DNA from: a bacterium
GTDB lineage: Bacteria; Zhuqueibacterota; QNDG01; JAFGCO01
Length of the DNA: 64,000 nt
NCBI GenBank assembly: GCA_016930535.1
Contig: JAFGGN010000035.1
Coordinates: 23,546 to 87,545 of the forward strand
Reading direction: 5' to 3'
The translations under genes were made by a program, and so were the position numbers. The notes under the pieces are model-generated. The model had not been told where the DNA came from. It worked only from the letters and a program-made list of their open reading frames with translations, and made no database searches. Positions 24,887 through 32,952 of this stretch are shown in pieces (position 1 is the stretch's first letter; the number at the start of each line of letters is the position of its first letter).

Positions 24887-27800
24887 TCACCGCATCAGGA
24901 GCATCTTCCTGATTTTTACATCGTCACCCCCGATACGGAGACGGTAAAAATAGACCCCGGTTGCCAGATCGCCTGCATCGAACCGGATCGTGTAACGGCC
25001 GGATTCCTGATAATCATTGACAAGGGCTTTCACTTCCCTGCCGAGGATGTTGTATATTTTCAACGTCACGAAATCCGGCTGCGCCAATGAATAAGAAATC
25101 CGGGTCGTGGCATTGAACGGATTGGGGACGTTTTGACCGAGCGCAAAGCGACCGGGCATGGAACCGGTGCAATTGTCCCCGCACCCGCTTGCTTCATCCA
25201 CCGCACCCGGTGAGCCGTTGATCTGAAGGGATGCCCGCCACTGCTCCGGATCGTTTAAACTTCCGGCCGGAAAGGATTCGACTGGAACCAGCGAATATCC
25301 GTCACCGTCCGGCGACTTCGGCCAGGGTGCACGGTCATTGTAACGCACGGAGAATACCGTATCCCCGGCCGCTTCGAGAAGCGTAATCCGTTCACCGGAA
25401 TTATCCAGCGCGCCTTCATAGACACCGTCCGGTAAAAATCCGTAGCGCCCGGCGAAATAAGCCTCATGGGAAGCCAGTATAAAGAAAGCACCGGGGGCAA
25501 TGACCGTGTTCGCCGGAAAACCGTATGAAACGCCGTCAAACCGCATGCCCGTCAGGTCCACGGGTGCCGTTCCTGTATTCATCAGCTCAAGAAACTCGAA
25601 CAGGCGGTCATCCAGGCCGTTTTCGGCCAGCGGGTGATAATGAATTTCGGTGAGTTTCAGGTTTGCAATTTCCGAAGGCAGGGTAAACACCGCCTCCGTC
25701 AGCGGGCTCCACTCGCTGTTGCTCAGAATCCGGGCTTTCACGACCGTGCTCTGGTTCAGCGTCAAGGGTTCCGTATACAGTACAGCGGATTCTGAAATGT
25801 CCGGGCTCCCGCTCCCGCCCATTACCGGATCCGACCCGTTCAGGGTATAATAGATATCCCCGGAAGTCACGGATATGGTGAGCATGTCTCCCTTTTCAAT
25901 GATGTTTGAAAAATTCAAATCCCCATTGATCGCGAACCTGGGTGCAGTGACACGCGGGAAAAGATTGGCCTGCCTCAGCTGGCTGATGAAAAAACCGGTC
26001 CGGGTCGGGAAATACTCATTCAGGAGGAAGTCCCGCTCCGCAAGCCAGTGTTCTTTTGTGTAGAGCGGGAAAGGATCGCCAAACCGATAGGGATGGACAT
26101 CGCGGCGGTAATCGCCCCACCGCGCTGACTCCGCAATAATCGCCTGATCGATTTGATTCATGCGGTTCATCCATCGCCGTGAAGCGGCCTCAGGGGTCAG
26201 CACCCCGTTATCGAAACAAAGCACCTGCGCACGGTCCGCAAACAGGCGGCGGAAATCGGCATTTGCCCGCAGCCGCTGAAACAGATAACTCGGACAGCCG
26301 GGATTGTTTTCATTGAGATCGTTCGCCCGCACGTCTTCGAGCACATGTTCGGCATCCCAGCTTAAAAACTGAAATCCTTTCCCCGGCTGCATCCGGTTTC
26401 GGATGGCCACCCAATTGTGATGATCCCAGTCCCAGTTGCCGCCGTAGAAATTCATGATCATGTAATCGATGAGGCTGACCACATCGAGATAGGCTTTCAG
26501 CTGCGGATTCGGCGTGCCGTCCGGATTCTTCCCCTGGATCAGCTGATAGTTCGTGTTGCCGGCCAGGCCGGCGCCGGCCAGATCCATCATGGCTTCCCAG
26601 TCCGTCCAGTCCCCATCCACCAGGTCTTCTTCATCCTTGATGATGTCAAACTCATCCTCATCGCCCGGCAGGTATGTCGCGGCATAGGCCTTGTCCGTAT
26701 ATTCGGTGGGATTGTAAATTCCCCAGTAAATCCCGTTGATGTACAGATGGACATAGCGGCCGTGCCCGGAAAGATGCCCCGATTCAAGCTGGGTATCCTT
26801 GGCCCAGATATCGCGGCCTAACTGGGTACGTACGCGTTCGGCATGCTTCCAGTGAAGCCAGGTATTGCCGAAACCCGCACGCAGAACCAGCGCATCGAAG
26901 CTGGATGCCGCCGAATCGCCGAAAAGCGGATATTCCAGCCGGCCGGGCCCGTATTTGCTCCTGAAAACGAGCCGGAACGAATGCTTGGAGGATTTTTCCG
27001 CCCTCCGGCTGTGGCCCCCGTGCAGCCTGATGCCGGCATCGATTTGAAATTCCTCGGATCCGTCCCGGGTAAAAAACTCAACCGAAACCGGACGTTCCCA
27101 TCCGTCCCCCAGTGCGGACGGATGATTCGGATTGACATCCGGAGCCCTCGTGTAAATATAGATACCGCCGGTCAACGAATCGGTGCTGTGCGAAAACAGG
27201 TTGTCTTTATCCGTCACCAGGCACAATGCGGGCAGGGAGAGCAATGCATCCTTCATCTGCGGGCCGTACACCGGATCCTGGACAATCTCCGGATCCATTT
27301 CATAATCCGCGATCGCGGTTCCGTTGATGGCGGCATAAGGCCCCCATTCTGCCGGGTATCCCGGCGGATCATTGGGCTGATGGATCACATCGTCCAAAAA
27401 CAGGTACGTGCATGTGGTCACTTTGCTCGTCAGCACACCGGATTTCACAGTGACAGCCCTGAGAAGCGTGGTCGTTGCAACCTGTATCGGGGCGGTATAT
27501 TCGGTCCGGCTGCCGGGTTCGGGCGGGCTGCCGTCCGTCGTATAGTAAATTTTCACATCGGTGAGACCGGAGGTGATTTCAACCTCGAAGGGCTGTTCAT
27601 AAAAACCGCGGCTCACGCTGAATTCAGGCGGCGGCAGCAGTCCTTCATCGGCGAGCTGATTCGCCGCCCCGGGTGTCGGACTGCCGGTTGCCACATAATC
27701 GCCCTCAACATAGGCATACGATATATCCGTTTTCTGTTCGGGAAAAGCCGGGTCGAATTCGGTGGCCGCATCCCCGTCGGGTTTGATGAGTGCCAGATAT

Positions 27801-28174
27801 TCTCCGGATCCGCTGATGGCAAAATTCGCATGCAGTTGCTGGCCGGCCCCGGTGCGGTCCTTGTTCGACGCGAAAACGACCAGGTAGCTTTCTGCTGCAA
27901 TGATTTGCCGTGGGAATTTCCATTTTCCCGGTTCCTCTTTACGGTCTGTCAGCGACCAGCCCAGCAGATCGATTTCCGAGCCGGTCGGATTGTAGATCTC
28001 GATCCAGTCCGAAAAATCCCCGTCTTCATCGGCCAGCGTGGATGAATTGAGTGCCATAAATTCATTGATGCGCAGGGTGGTTTCCTGCGACCATGCGGTT
28101 GAATACGCAAATAAACAGAAAATAAAACCGATGGCGATCACCCGAATCCTGCCGCTTTGTTTTCTCATATCCAT
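24887..28174 (-). CDS. CotH-kinase/lamin-tail protein with T9SS tail
   Basis: 1095 aa. Signal peptide; LTD domain (~30-165); chitobiase-like Ig domain (~185-265, YYTTDGSPPEP); CotH kinase domain (~370-680); second chitobiase-like domain (~770-850, YYTLNGSDPV); second LTD (~855-1000); T9SS tail (VPNPFNATTRISY). CotH proteins are atypical protein kinases, known from spore-coat phosphorylation. Visible pieces are HGGHSRRAEKSSKHSFRL, HLYINGIYWGIYNPTEY, NWDWDHHNW and SWDAEHVLED near residue 605, where the usual second Asp of WDxD appears as Glu. The ATG at 28174 (or 28168) begins the signal peptide. It leads the PD40/TPR gene. Extracellular protein phosphorylation is the family-based guess. Bacterial CotH and VTC genes are commonly neighbours; here they are 18 kb apart. 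Confidence 0.87.
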   Translation of the reverse strand: MDMRKQSGRIRVIAIGFIFCLFAYSTAWSQETTLRINEFMALNSSTLADEDGDFSDWIEIYNPTGSEIDLLGWSLTDRKEEPGKWKFPRQIIAAESYLVVFASNKDRTGAGQQLHANFAISGSGEYLALIKPDGDAATEFDPAFPEQKTDISYAYVEGDYVATGSPTPGAANQLADEGLLPPPEFSVSRGFYEQPFEVEITSGLTDVKIYYTTDGSPPEPGSRTEYTAPIQVATTTLLRAVTVKSGVLTSKVTTCTYLFLDDVIHQPNDPPGYPAEWGPYAAINGTAIADYEMDPEIVQDPVYGPQMKDALLSLPALCLVTDKDNLFSHSTDSLTGGIYIYTRAPDVNPNHPSALGDGWERPVSVEFFTRDGSEEFQIDAGIRLHGGHSRRAEKSSKHSFRLVFRSKYGPGRLEYPLFGDSAASSFDALVLRAGFGNTWLHWKHAERVRTQLGRDIWAKDTQLESGHLSGHGRYVHLYINGIYWGIYNPTEYTDKAYAATYLPGDEDEFDIIKDEEDLVDGDWTDWEAMMDLAGAGLAGNTNYQLIQGKNPDGTPNPQLKAYLDVVSLIDYMIMNFYGGNWDWDHHNWVAIRNRMQPGKGFQFLSWDAEHVLEDVRANDLNENNPGCPSYLFQRLRANADFRRLFADRAQVLCFDNGVLTPEAASRRWMNRMNQIDQAIIAESARWGDYRRDVHPYRFGDPFPLYTKEHWLAERDFLLNEYFPTRTGFFISQLRQANLFPRVTAPRFAINGDLNFSNIIEKGDMLTISVTSGDIYYTLNGSDPVMGGSGSPDISESAVLYTEPLTLNQSTVVKARILSNSEWSPLTEAVFTLPSEIANLKLTEIHYHPLAENGLDDRLFEFLELMNTGTAPVDLTGMRFDGVSYGFPANTVIAPGAFFILASHEAYFAGRYGFLPDGVYEGALDNSGERITLLEAAGDTVFSVRYNDRAPWPKSPDGDGYSLVPVESFPAGSLNDPEQWRASLQINGSPGAVDEASGCGDNCTGSMPGRFALGQNVPNPFNATTRISYSLAQPDFVTLKIYNILGREVKALVNDYQESGRYTIRFDAGDLATGVYFYRLRIGGDDVKIRKMLLMR

Positions 28175-28317
28175 TAATCCCGTTTAAATAAACATGATAA
28201 CCTATGACAAATTAAACATTATTTGTATTTAAGTCAAACCATACATGCCGGAATATGATACTTCTAATATATACGGCATAAAAACAGGGATAATCGGTCT
28301 TCCCATCTCATATGTGT
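28175..28317. other. Upstream region of the CotH gene
   Basis: AT-rich stretch between the CotH start and the terminator of the PorV operon. It presumably holds the CotH promoter; no clear -35/-10 pair was identified. Confidence 0.3.
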
Positions 28318-28367
28318 AAAAAAAAGGCTTTCGGATTCCTTGCTTTATTGCCGGAAATCCAAAAGCC
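28318..28367 (-). terminator. Rho-independent terminator of the TonB-cargo-PorV operon
   Basis: On the minus strand GGCTTTTGGATTTCC pairs with GGAATCCGAAAGCC and is followed by at least eight T. It lies about 80 bp past the PorV stop. Confidence 0.85.
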
Positions 28368-28446
28368 CCTCATTTCAACGTTCCGTCCCGTCTGGTTGAG
28401 CAGGAAGGTCCATTGATTTACACAACGGATAAAAAACTGGACCGGA

Positions 28447-29460
28447 TCAGAAACCCAATCCGATCGATATTTTCTGAATATAATTCAACACGCCGAAATC
28501 ATGATAAGCATAATCCAGCATCAGTCGCATGCCGCTCATTGAATAGTTCACTCCGGCGCCGAGACTCAATCCCTCCTCCGATTCATCGTTCAACAGGGAT
28601 TTATAACCGGCCCGGATCGAGAACATCCGGTTGAAAACGTATTCACATCCGGCATTCACGCTTTCGTAATCGTCATTCGGATGCAGCGCATCCACTGCCA
28701 GTATCAGGTTGCTGTTTCCGGCGCCCTTCAGTACATCAATCGAAATCCCGACCCGGAACAGGAGCGGAAGGTCATAAGCGTCTGTCTTAAGATAGGCAGA
28801 TATGTTTTCATTATTGCCCGAGACAGTCGGATCCGGATCTGACTGCGTCTGCATATCCCGGCCGCTGAGCCGCATCTTAGTTCCGTAATTCGTGATACTC
28901 ATGCCGATTTTCATTCCATGTAACTGCGAGTCGAACATCGCGCCAATGTCAAATGCGGCTCCGTTTGCAGTGGAATGGTAAATTCGTTCATGAATGAATT
29001 TCGCTGACATACCAATGGAAAACCGGTCGGTTAGATTCCGGGCGTATGACAAACCGAAAGCGGAGCTCCCCGCATCGAACATTTCTCCGGTTCCATCGGG
29101 CTGCAAAAGAGTTGTCCGCTCCATTTCGTCCATGGTCTCGAACTGGCCGCTCACACCGATATTACCGAGATTGCCCATATTTACGGCCACACCCGCATAG
29201 CTCATCCCGATATCCGCGATCCACTGGGCATGACTGAAAACGGCTTCGTTCCCCTTTATCCGTGCCAATCCGGCCGGATTCCAGAACATGGCCGTGGCGT
29301 CTTCAACTACAGAGACATAGGCGCTGCCCATCCCTACGGCACGCGCACCGACATCCACTTTCAAAAATGTCGCCGCCGTTGTTCCGGTCTTCGTGACTTC
29401 CTTCGCACTGAGCCCGGCCGCTACAGCGATCACCAACAGGATGTATAATGCTTTTCTCAT
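28447..29460 (-). CDS. PorV/PorQ-family outer-membrane protein
   Basis: 337 aa. A signal peptide (1-19) is followed by the family opening TKTGTTAATFLKVDVGARAVGMGSA with the conserved GARAxGMG and the DATAMFWNPAGLA motif, then amphipathic strands to a C-terminal IGLGF that ends in Phe as a BAM signal. PorV-family proteins are FadL-like barrels associated with T9SS cargo release. AAGGAGA precedes the ATG. Being third in an operon behind a TonB receptor and a T9SS cargo links it to handling of that cargo, an arrangement common in FCB genomes. Whether it is the general PorV shuttle or a cargo-specific paralogue cannot be decided here. Confidence 0.86.
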   Translation of the reverse strand: MRKALYILLVIAVAAGLSAKEVTKTGTTAATFLKVDVGARAVGMGSAYVSVVEDATAMFWNPAGLARIKGNEAVFSHAQWIADIGMSYAGVAVNMGNLGNIGVSGQFETMDEMERTTLLQPDGTGEMFDAGSSAFGLSYARNLTDRFSIGMSAKFIHERIYHSTANGAAFDIGAMFDSQLHGMKIGMSITNYGTKMRLSGRDMQTQSDPDPTVSGNNENISAYLKTDAYDLPLLFRVGISIDVLKGAGNSNLILAVDALHPNDDYESVNAGCEYVFNRMFSIRAGYKSLLNDESEEGLSLGAGVNYSMSGMRLMLDYAYHDFGVLNYIQKISIGLGF

Positions 29461-29525
29461 CGCATCGTCTCCTTATCGTTTCAAGGATACAGGAATCCGT
29501 TTCAACGAATCCCGTTCCGAACTTC

Positions 29526-32500
29526 TCACTTGATCACCGCGAATTTGCCGATCTTGGTTCCCAACTCACCTGCATCGACATAATAGACGTACACACCATA
29601 AGATATATCCAGCTGATCCTTGGTCAGCATATCCCAGATTTCCGTGCCGTCATTCAGACTCGGCGTATTGTGTTCCAGGGTGGCCACCTGTTGGCCGCTG
29701 ACATTGAAAATACGGATCGTACAAACAGGCGGCAAATGGGTGAAATGCAGCTGACGCTCGCCCCGTCCGTCCGAGTAGGGATTGGTCGGTTCCCATCCGT
29801 TTGCCACGATGTAGGGATTCGGTACTACCCTGATGTCATTCATCGACGATTTAACCTTCGACAGATCCATGGATTCGCCACGCATGGTAAACTCGAATAC
29901 ATCGTGAGACAGAAAGGGTTTGTACATGCGGATCCGCAGCGTATCCCCGAAAGTCGGATTGCGGAATGTCGAATCATCCTCTGTACGCTGCAGGTAAATC
30001 GCCAGGCCGGGAAGCAGTGCCCCATCCCCGGACCTGTTCAGAATGACGATCTCATCCTGCAGGGTTTTCGTGCGGGAAAACTGGCCGTCATGTCCGTCAT
30101 AATCGTTGAAGCCGAATGGCACCCTATCCCCGCTCCATGCGTCCAGAACTGTGAAATTCACGTCTTTGGGCGTCAGCTGCTTGCCTTTGCGGACGCAGGC
30201 CTCAGACCTGTCCAGAACCGAAGCACTGTCGCCGAAAATGATGTCCATGTCGCGCGATACGGGACTTTCCTTTTCCAATTGAAAATAATACGGCGAGATG
30301 CTCACATTAAAAATGCCGCTGTTGTTGAATCCTGTCCTGTTCTCGATAATCGAAAGCGATGGTTCGTTGTGGAAAATCAGCTCGAACCCGTCAATCATGG
30401 GCAGCTCGGCTTCCAGTCCGGACATTTCATACCGGCTGACCAGAGTATCGGGCGCATCCGGATCCGTAACGTCGATCAGGTTCAGGTTTTTGGTGTAAAG
30501 TGTATCCGGCGCATAATCCACGACCTGCAGGCTGTCCTCGAACGTGATTCGGTACACGTGGCCGTCCCTGACATCGGCCGGATTGACCAGGTTCAGGGAT
30601 ATTGTGCCCGAGGTAGTGCTGCCCGGCAGGAGATGCAGCTCGTCGATATGGGCCGCTTCGAAACCTGCGGATGGAGCTTCGGGACGCACCACGACCACAT
30701 TGGGTCCTTTTTCGAGGACCTCTCCATCCGGTCCGATGGAAATGAATTTCGTGCATTCGGTGGGCGGCATCAATTTTTCGACGTCCCCATGGTCGTAGGA
30801 AGTGACGGCATAATAGTATTTATATCCGTTGACAACCGAGGTATCCGTCCATGAATGCCGGATCCCGGAATCCGTTCCAAGATTGTACTGCACACCCTTT
30901 ACTGAAATTTCAGAGTATCCCATAATGCCATTTTTCAGATCGAACTGGACCATGGGCTTACGGTAGATGACTTCACCATCTCCGGATGTGATCGGCAACA
31001 TGTCCTTCCACGCCGGATCCGTGGAACGATAGATCCGGTATCCCTCGAAATCCTCTCCCGTGATGGGATCGACCGTCTGCTCTGCCCAATCGTCCCAGAA
31101 CAGCGTCACGCGTTTGTCTCCGGCTACGGCACGCAGATTGGGGATGAAAGGCGCACGGCTGAAATTGTAGTTTTCCGTATAGCCAACGTTCATCCAGTAC
31201 TTGTTGGTCAAAAGCTCGCTTTTGGTCAATGCAAGCACCAGCCCGATTGAAAACCGCTGAATGTCGCCCGGCTTCATGGGAAAATATCCGCAACCCCAGA
31301 ACAGTTCCACGTTCACATTGCCCATCTGGGCGTCCAGCTTTCCGGGCCGGCATTTTTCCCAGACGCCCTCATCGTCATCCTGGCAGAATGTGGGCCATTC
31401 GTAGAGGTTGAAACTTGTGAGACCCAGCATATCCGTCTCGTCGATATCCGTCTTGTCGAAATGGGGCTCGCCGTATGTGGGAATGCCGTCCCCTTCACCC
31501 GGATCATGGGTAAAAGGCGCCCCGTCCTGACCTAAATCGTCCATCAGCACATCCCAGTCGCCGTCGTTGTCCACACCGTCGTTACGGCGCTCGTCGATCA
31601 GCGGATTGTCCATGCCTTCACCCGTGAAATAATCGATGTATTTCAGTTTGTCGTACAGGTACCGGTACCGTAATCTGTCAGGTGTGCCATATTCCGTACT
31701 GTTGTTCTCATCGATGATGCCGTTCAGGTTATCATCCACAAGGTTGTTCTGAATTTCCTCCAGCACCTTTCCGGGCCAGAATTTGTATACCAAATCCTGG
31801 TAATTCACACGGACCGTATCATTCGGCATGGTTGTCTTGGTGCGTTCGAAGGTCCTGTAGTTGATAAGAATAATTTCGTCGCCGGCGTTCAGTGTTTTGG
31901 GATTGAACATATTCTTGTTGATTGTGGGACCGGATCCGCTTTCACCGTCACCGTCGTTGTCAATGCCGTCCCACGAATTGCCCGGGCTTTCCAGAAAGGC
32001 GCATCCGATGTAGCCCACGGGAAAAAACCCCCCGCCGCCGATGTCGTCGTAGTCCCACATGTAGGTCAGATCTTCTTCCAGGTCATAGGCGCCGCAATCG
32101 TCGCCTGCATCACCGGCATTCGCCGTATCGCCGATATTGTTGCCAATCTTGTATCCAAACGCCATCTTGTCATGATGATAAGTGCCGATGTTCTCGATGT
32201 CGAACAGCATGAACAGAACATTCTGCACCAGGACGTTGGACCATTGAAAGCTCCGGACCCACATCCGCATCCCCAGACCTTTCCGGTTTGGATCGTTGTC
32301 ATCCGGATAGAAGTTAAACTCCCTGTTGTTGTAATCATCGGCCACGAAAAACGCCTCCTCGTCCGCGTTCATCTGGCCCTTGCCGAAATACCCGTTCCAC
32401 TTGCCCTTCCAGCCCGGATCGACCGGATCTTCCGATTTGTCCGGCCATGCTTCCGGCCAGGATGCGGGCCACTTGCTCATCGCGATGGAATCGCCGGGAT

Positions 32501-32933
32501 GTTTCGCAAAACCGGGAAGGGGAAGGAAAGTCCACCATTCACCGGTGAGCGGATCCGCGTCTCCCCTCGAATAATTGTTGGTGCTTGTCGGGTTGGCGGG
32601 ATTTCCATTGCTTTGAACCGTGGAACTGATGTGCTTGACTTCACCATTGGCATCGATCACTTCGGAGACGACCCATTCGTTTCCGTCGATGAGCCATAAA
32701 TGGCCCGAATTGATCGGCCATTCACCGGCGATGCCGCCCGCTCCGCTTGGATTGGCATTATTGGTTCCGTAGGTGCCGTCGTTGAAAAAAGTGGTCCGGA
32801 TCTGATTCCCCGCATGAAGGCCCTTTTTCATATATCTGAAATCGCCGTGCAGATACTCCATTTGCGATTGGGCCAGCAGTATGGGTACCAAACCCATTAT
32901 AAAAATGCCAGTGAGCGCGTATTTATGTTTCAT
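29526..32933 (-). CDS. Large T9SS-exported protein with calcium-loop-like repeats
   Basis: 1135 aa. The signal peptide starts at MKHKYALTG; AAGGAG lies 9 bp before the chosen ATG, whereas a longer in-frame start runs into the upstream gene. Several acidic loops resemble EF-hand/thrombospondin-3 calcium sites (WDGIDNDGDGE, VDDNLNGIIDEN, NDGVDNDGDWDVLMDD). A fibronectin-like segment follows (VTLFWDDWAEQTVDP, EGYRIYRSTDP). The end is an atypical sorting domain (VVPNPYIVANGWEP, ending IGKFAVIK) of the type seen in KSB1/Ignavibacteria proteins. No catalytic domain is recognisable. It lies 19 bp after the TonB receptor and 65 bp before PorV. A surface substrate-binding partner for the receptor is a reasonable but untested role. 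Confidence 0.8.
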   Translation of the reverse strand: MKHKYALTGIFIMGLVPILLAQSQMEYLHGDFRYMKKGLHAGNQIRTTFFNDGTYGTNNANPSGAGGIAGEWPINSGHLWLIDGNEWVVSEVIDANGEVKHISSTVQSNGNPANPTSTNNYSRGDADPLTGEWWTFLPLPGFAKHPGDSIAMSKWPASWPEAWPDKSEDPVDPGWKGKWNGYFGKGQMNADEEAFFVADDYNNREFNFYPDDNDPNRKGLGMRMWVRSFQWSNVLVQNVLFMLFDIENIGTYHHDKMAFGYKIGNNIGDTANAGDAGDDCGAYDLEEDLTYMWDYDDIGGGGFFPVGYIGCAFLESPGNSWDGIDNDGDGESGSGPTINKNMFNPKTLNAGDEIILINYRTFERTKTTMPNDTVRVNYQDLVYKFWPGKVLEEIQNNLVDDNLNGIIDENNSTEYGTPDRLRYRYLYDKLKYIDYFTGEGMDNPLIDERRNDGVDNDGDWDVLMDDLGQDGAPFTHDPGEGDGIPTYGEPHFDKTDIDETDMLGLTSFNLYEWPTFCQDDDEGVWEKCRPGKLDAQMGNVNVELFWGCGYFPMKPGDIQRFSIGLVLALTKSELLTNKYWMNVGYTENYNFSRAPFIPNLRAVAGDKRVTLFWDDWAEQTVDPITGEDFEGYRIYRSTDPAWKDMLPITSGDGEVIYRKPMVQFDLKNGIMGYSEISVKGVQYNLGTDSGIRHSWTDTSVVNGYKYYYAVTSYDHGDVEKLMPPTECTKFISIGPDGEVLEKGPNVVVVRPEAPSAGFEAAHIDELHLLPGSTTSGTISLNLVNPADVRDGHVYRITFEDSLQVVDYAPDTLYTKNLNLIDVTDPDAPDTLVSRYEMSGLEAELPMIDGFELIFHNEPSLSIIENRTGFNNSGIFNVSISPYYFQLEKESPVSRDMDIIFGDSASVLDRSEACVRKGKQLTPKDVNFTVLDAWSGDRVPFGFNDYDGHDGQFSRTKTLQDEIVILNRSGDGALLPGLAIYLQRTEDDSTFRNPTFGDTLRIRMYKPFLSHDVFEFTMRGESMDLSKVKSSMNDIRVVPNPYIVANGWEPTNPYSDGRGERQLHFTHLPPVCTIRIFNVSGQQVATLEHNTPSLNDGTEIWDMLTKDQLDISYGVYVYYVDAGELGTKIGKFAVIK

Positions 32934-32952
32934 GGTCTGCTCCTTACCGTTT

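Noticed and set aside
24797..24890. Longer start for the PD40/TPR protein overlapping the CotH stop
   Set aside because: The extension has no signal character, whereas ATG 24797 has AGGAGA at proper distance and a membrane helix right after it.
26843..28045. 400-codon plus-strand frame
   Set aside because: Antisense to the CotH gene, with low-complexity, arginine-rich content typical of a shadow frame.
29448..30854. 468-codon plus-strand frame
   Set aside because: Antisense to the large T9SS cargo gene; the cargo frame has a signal peptide and sorting tail.
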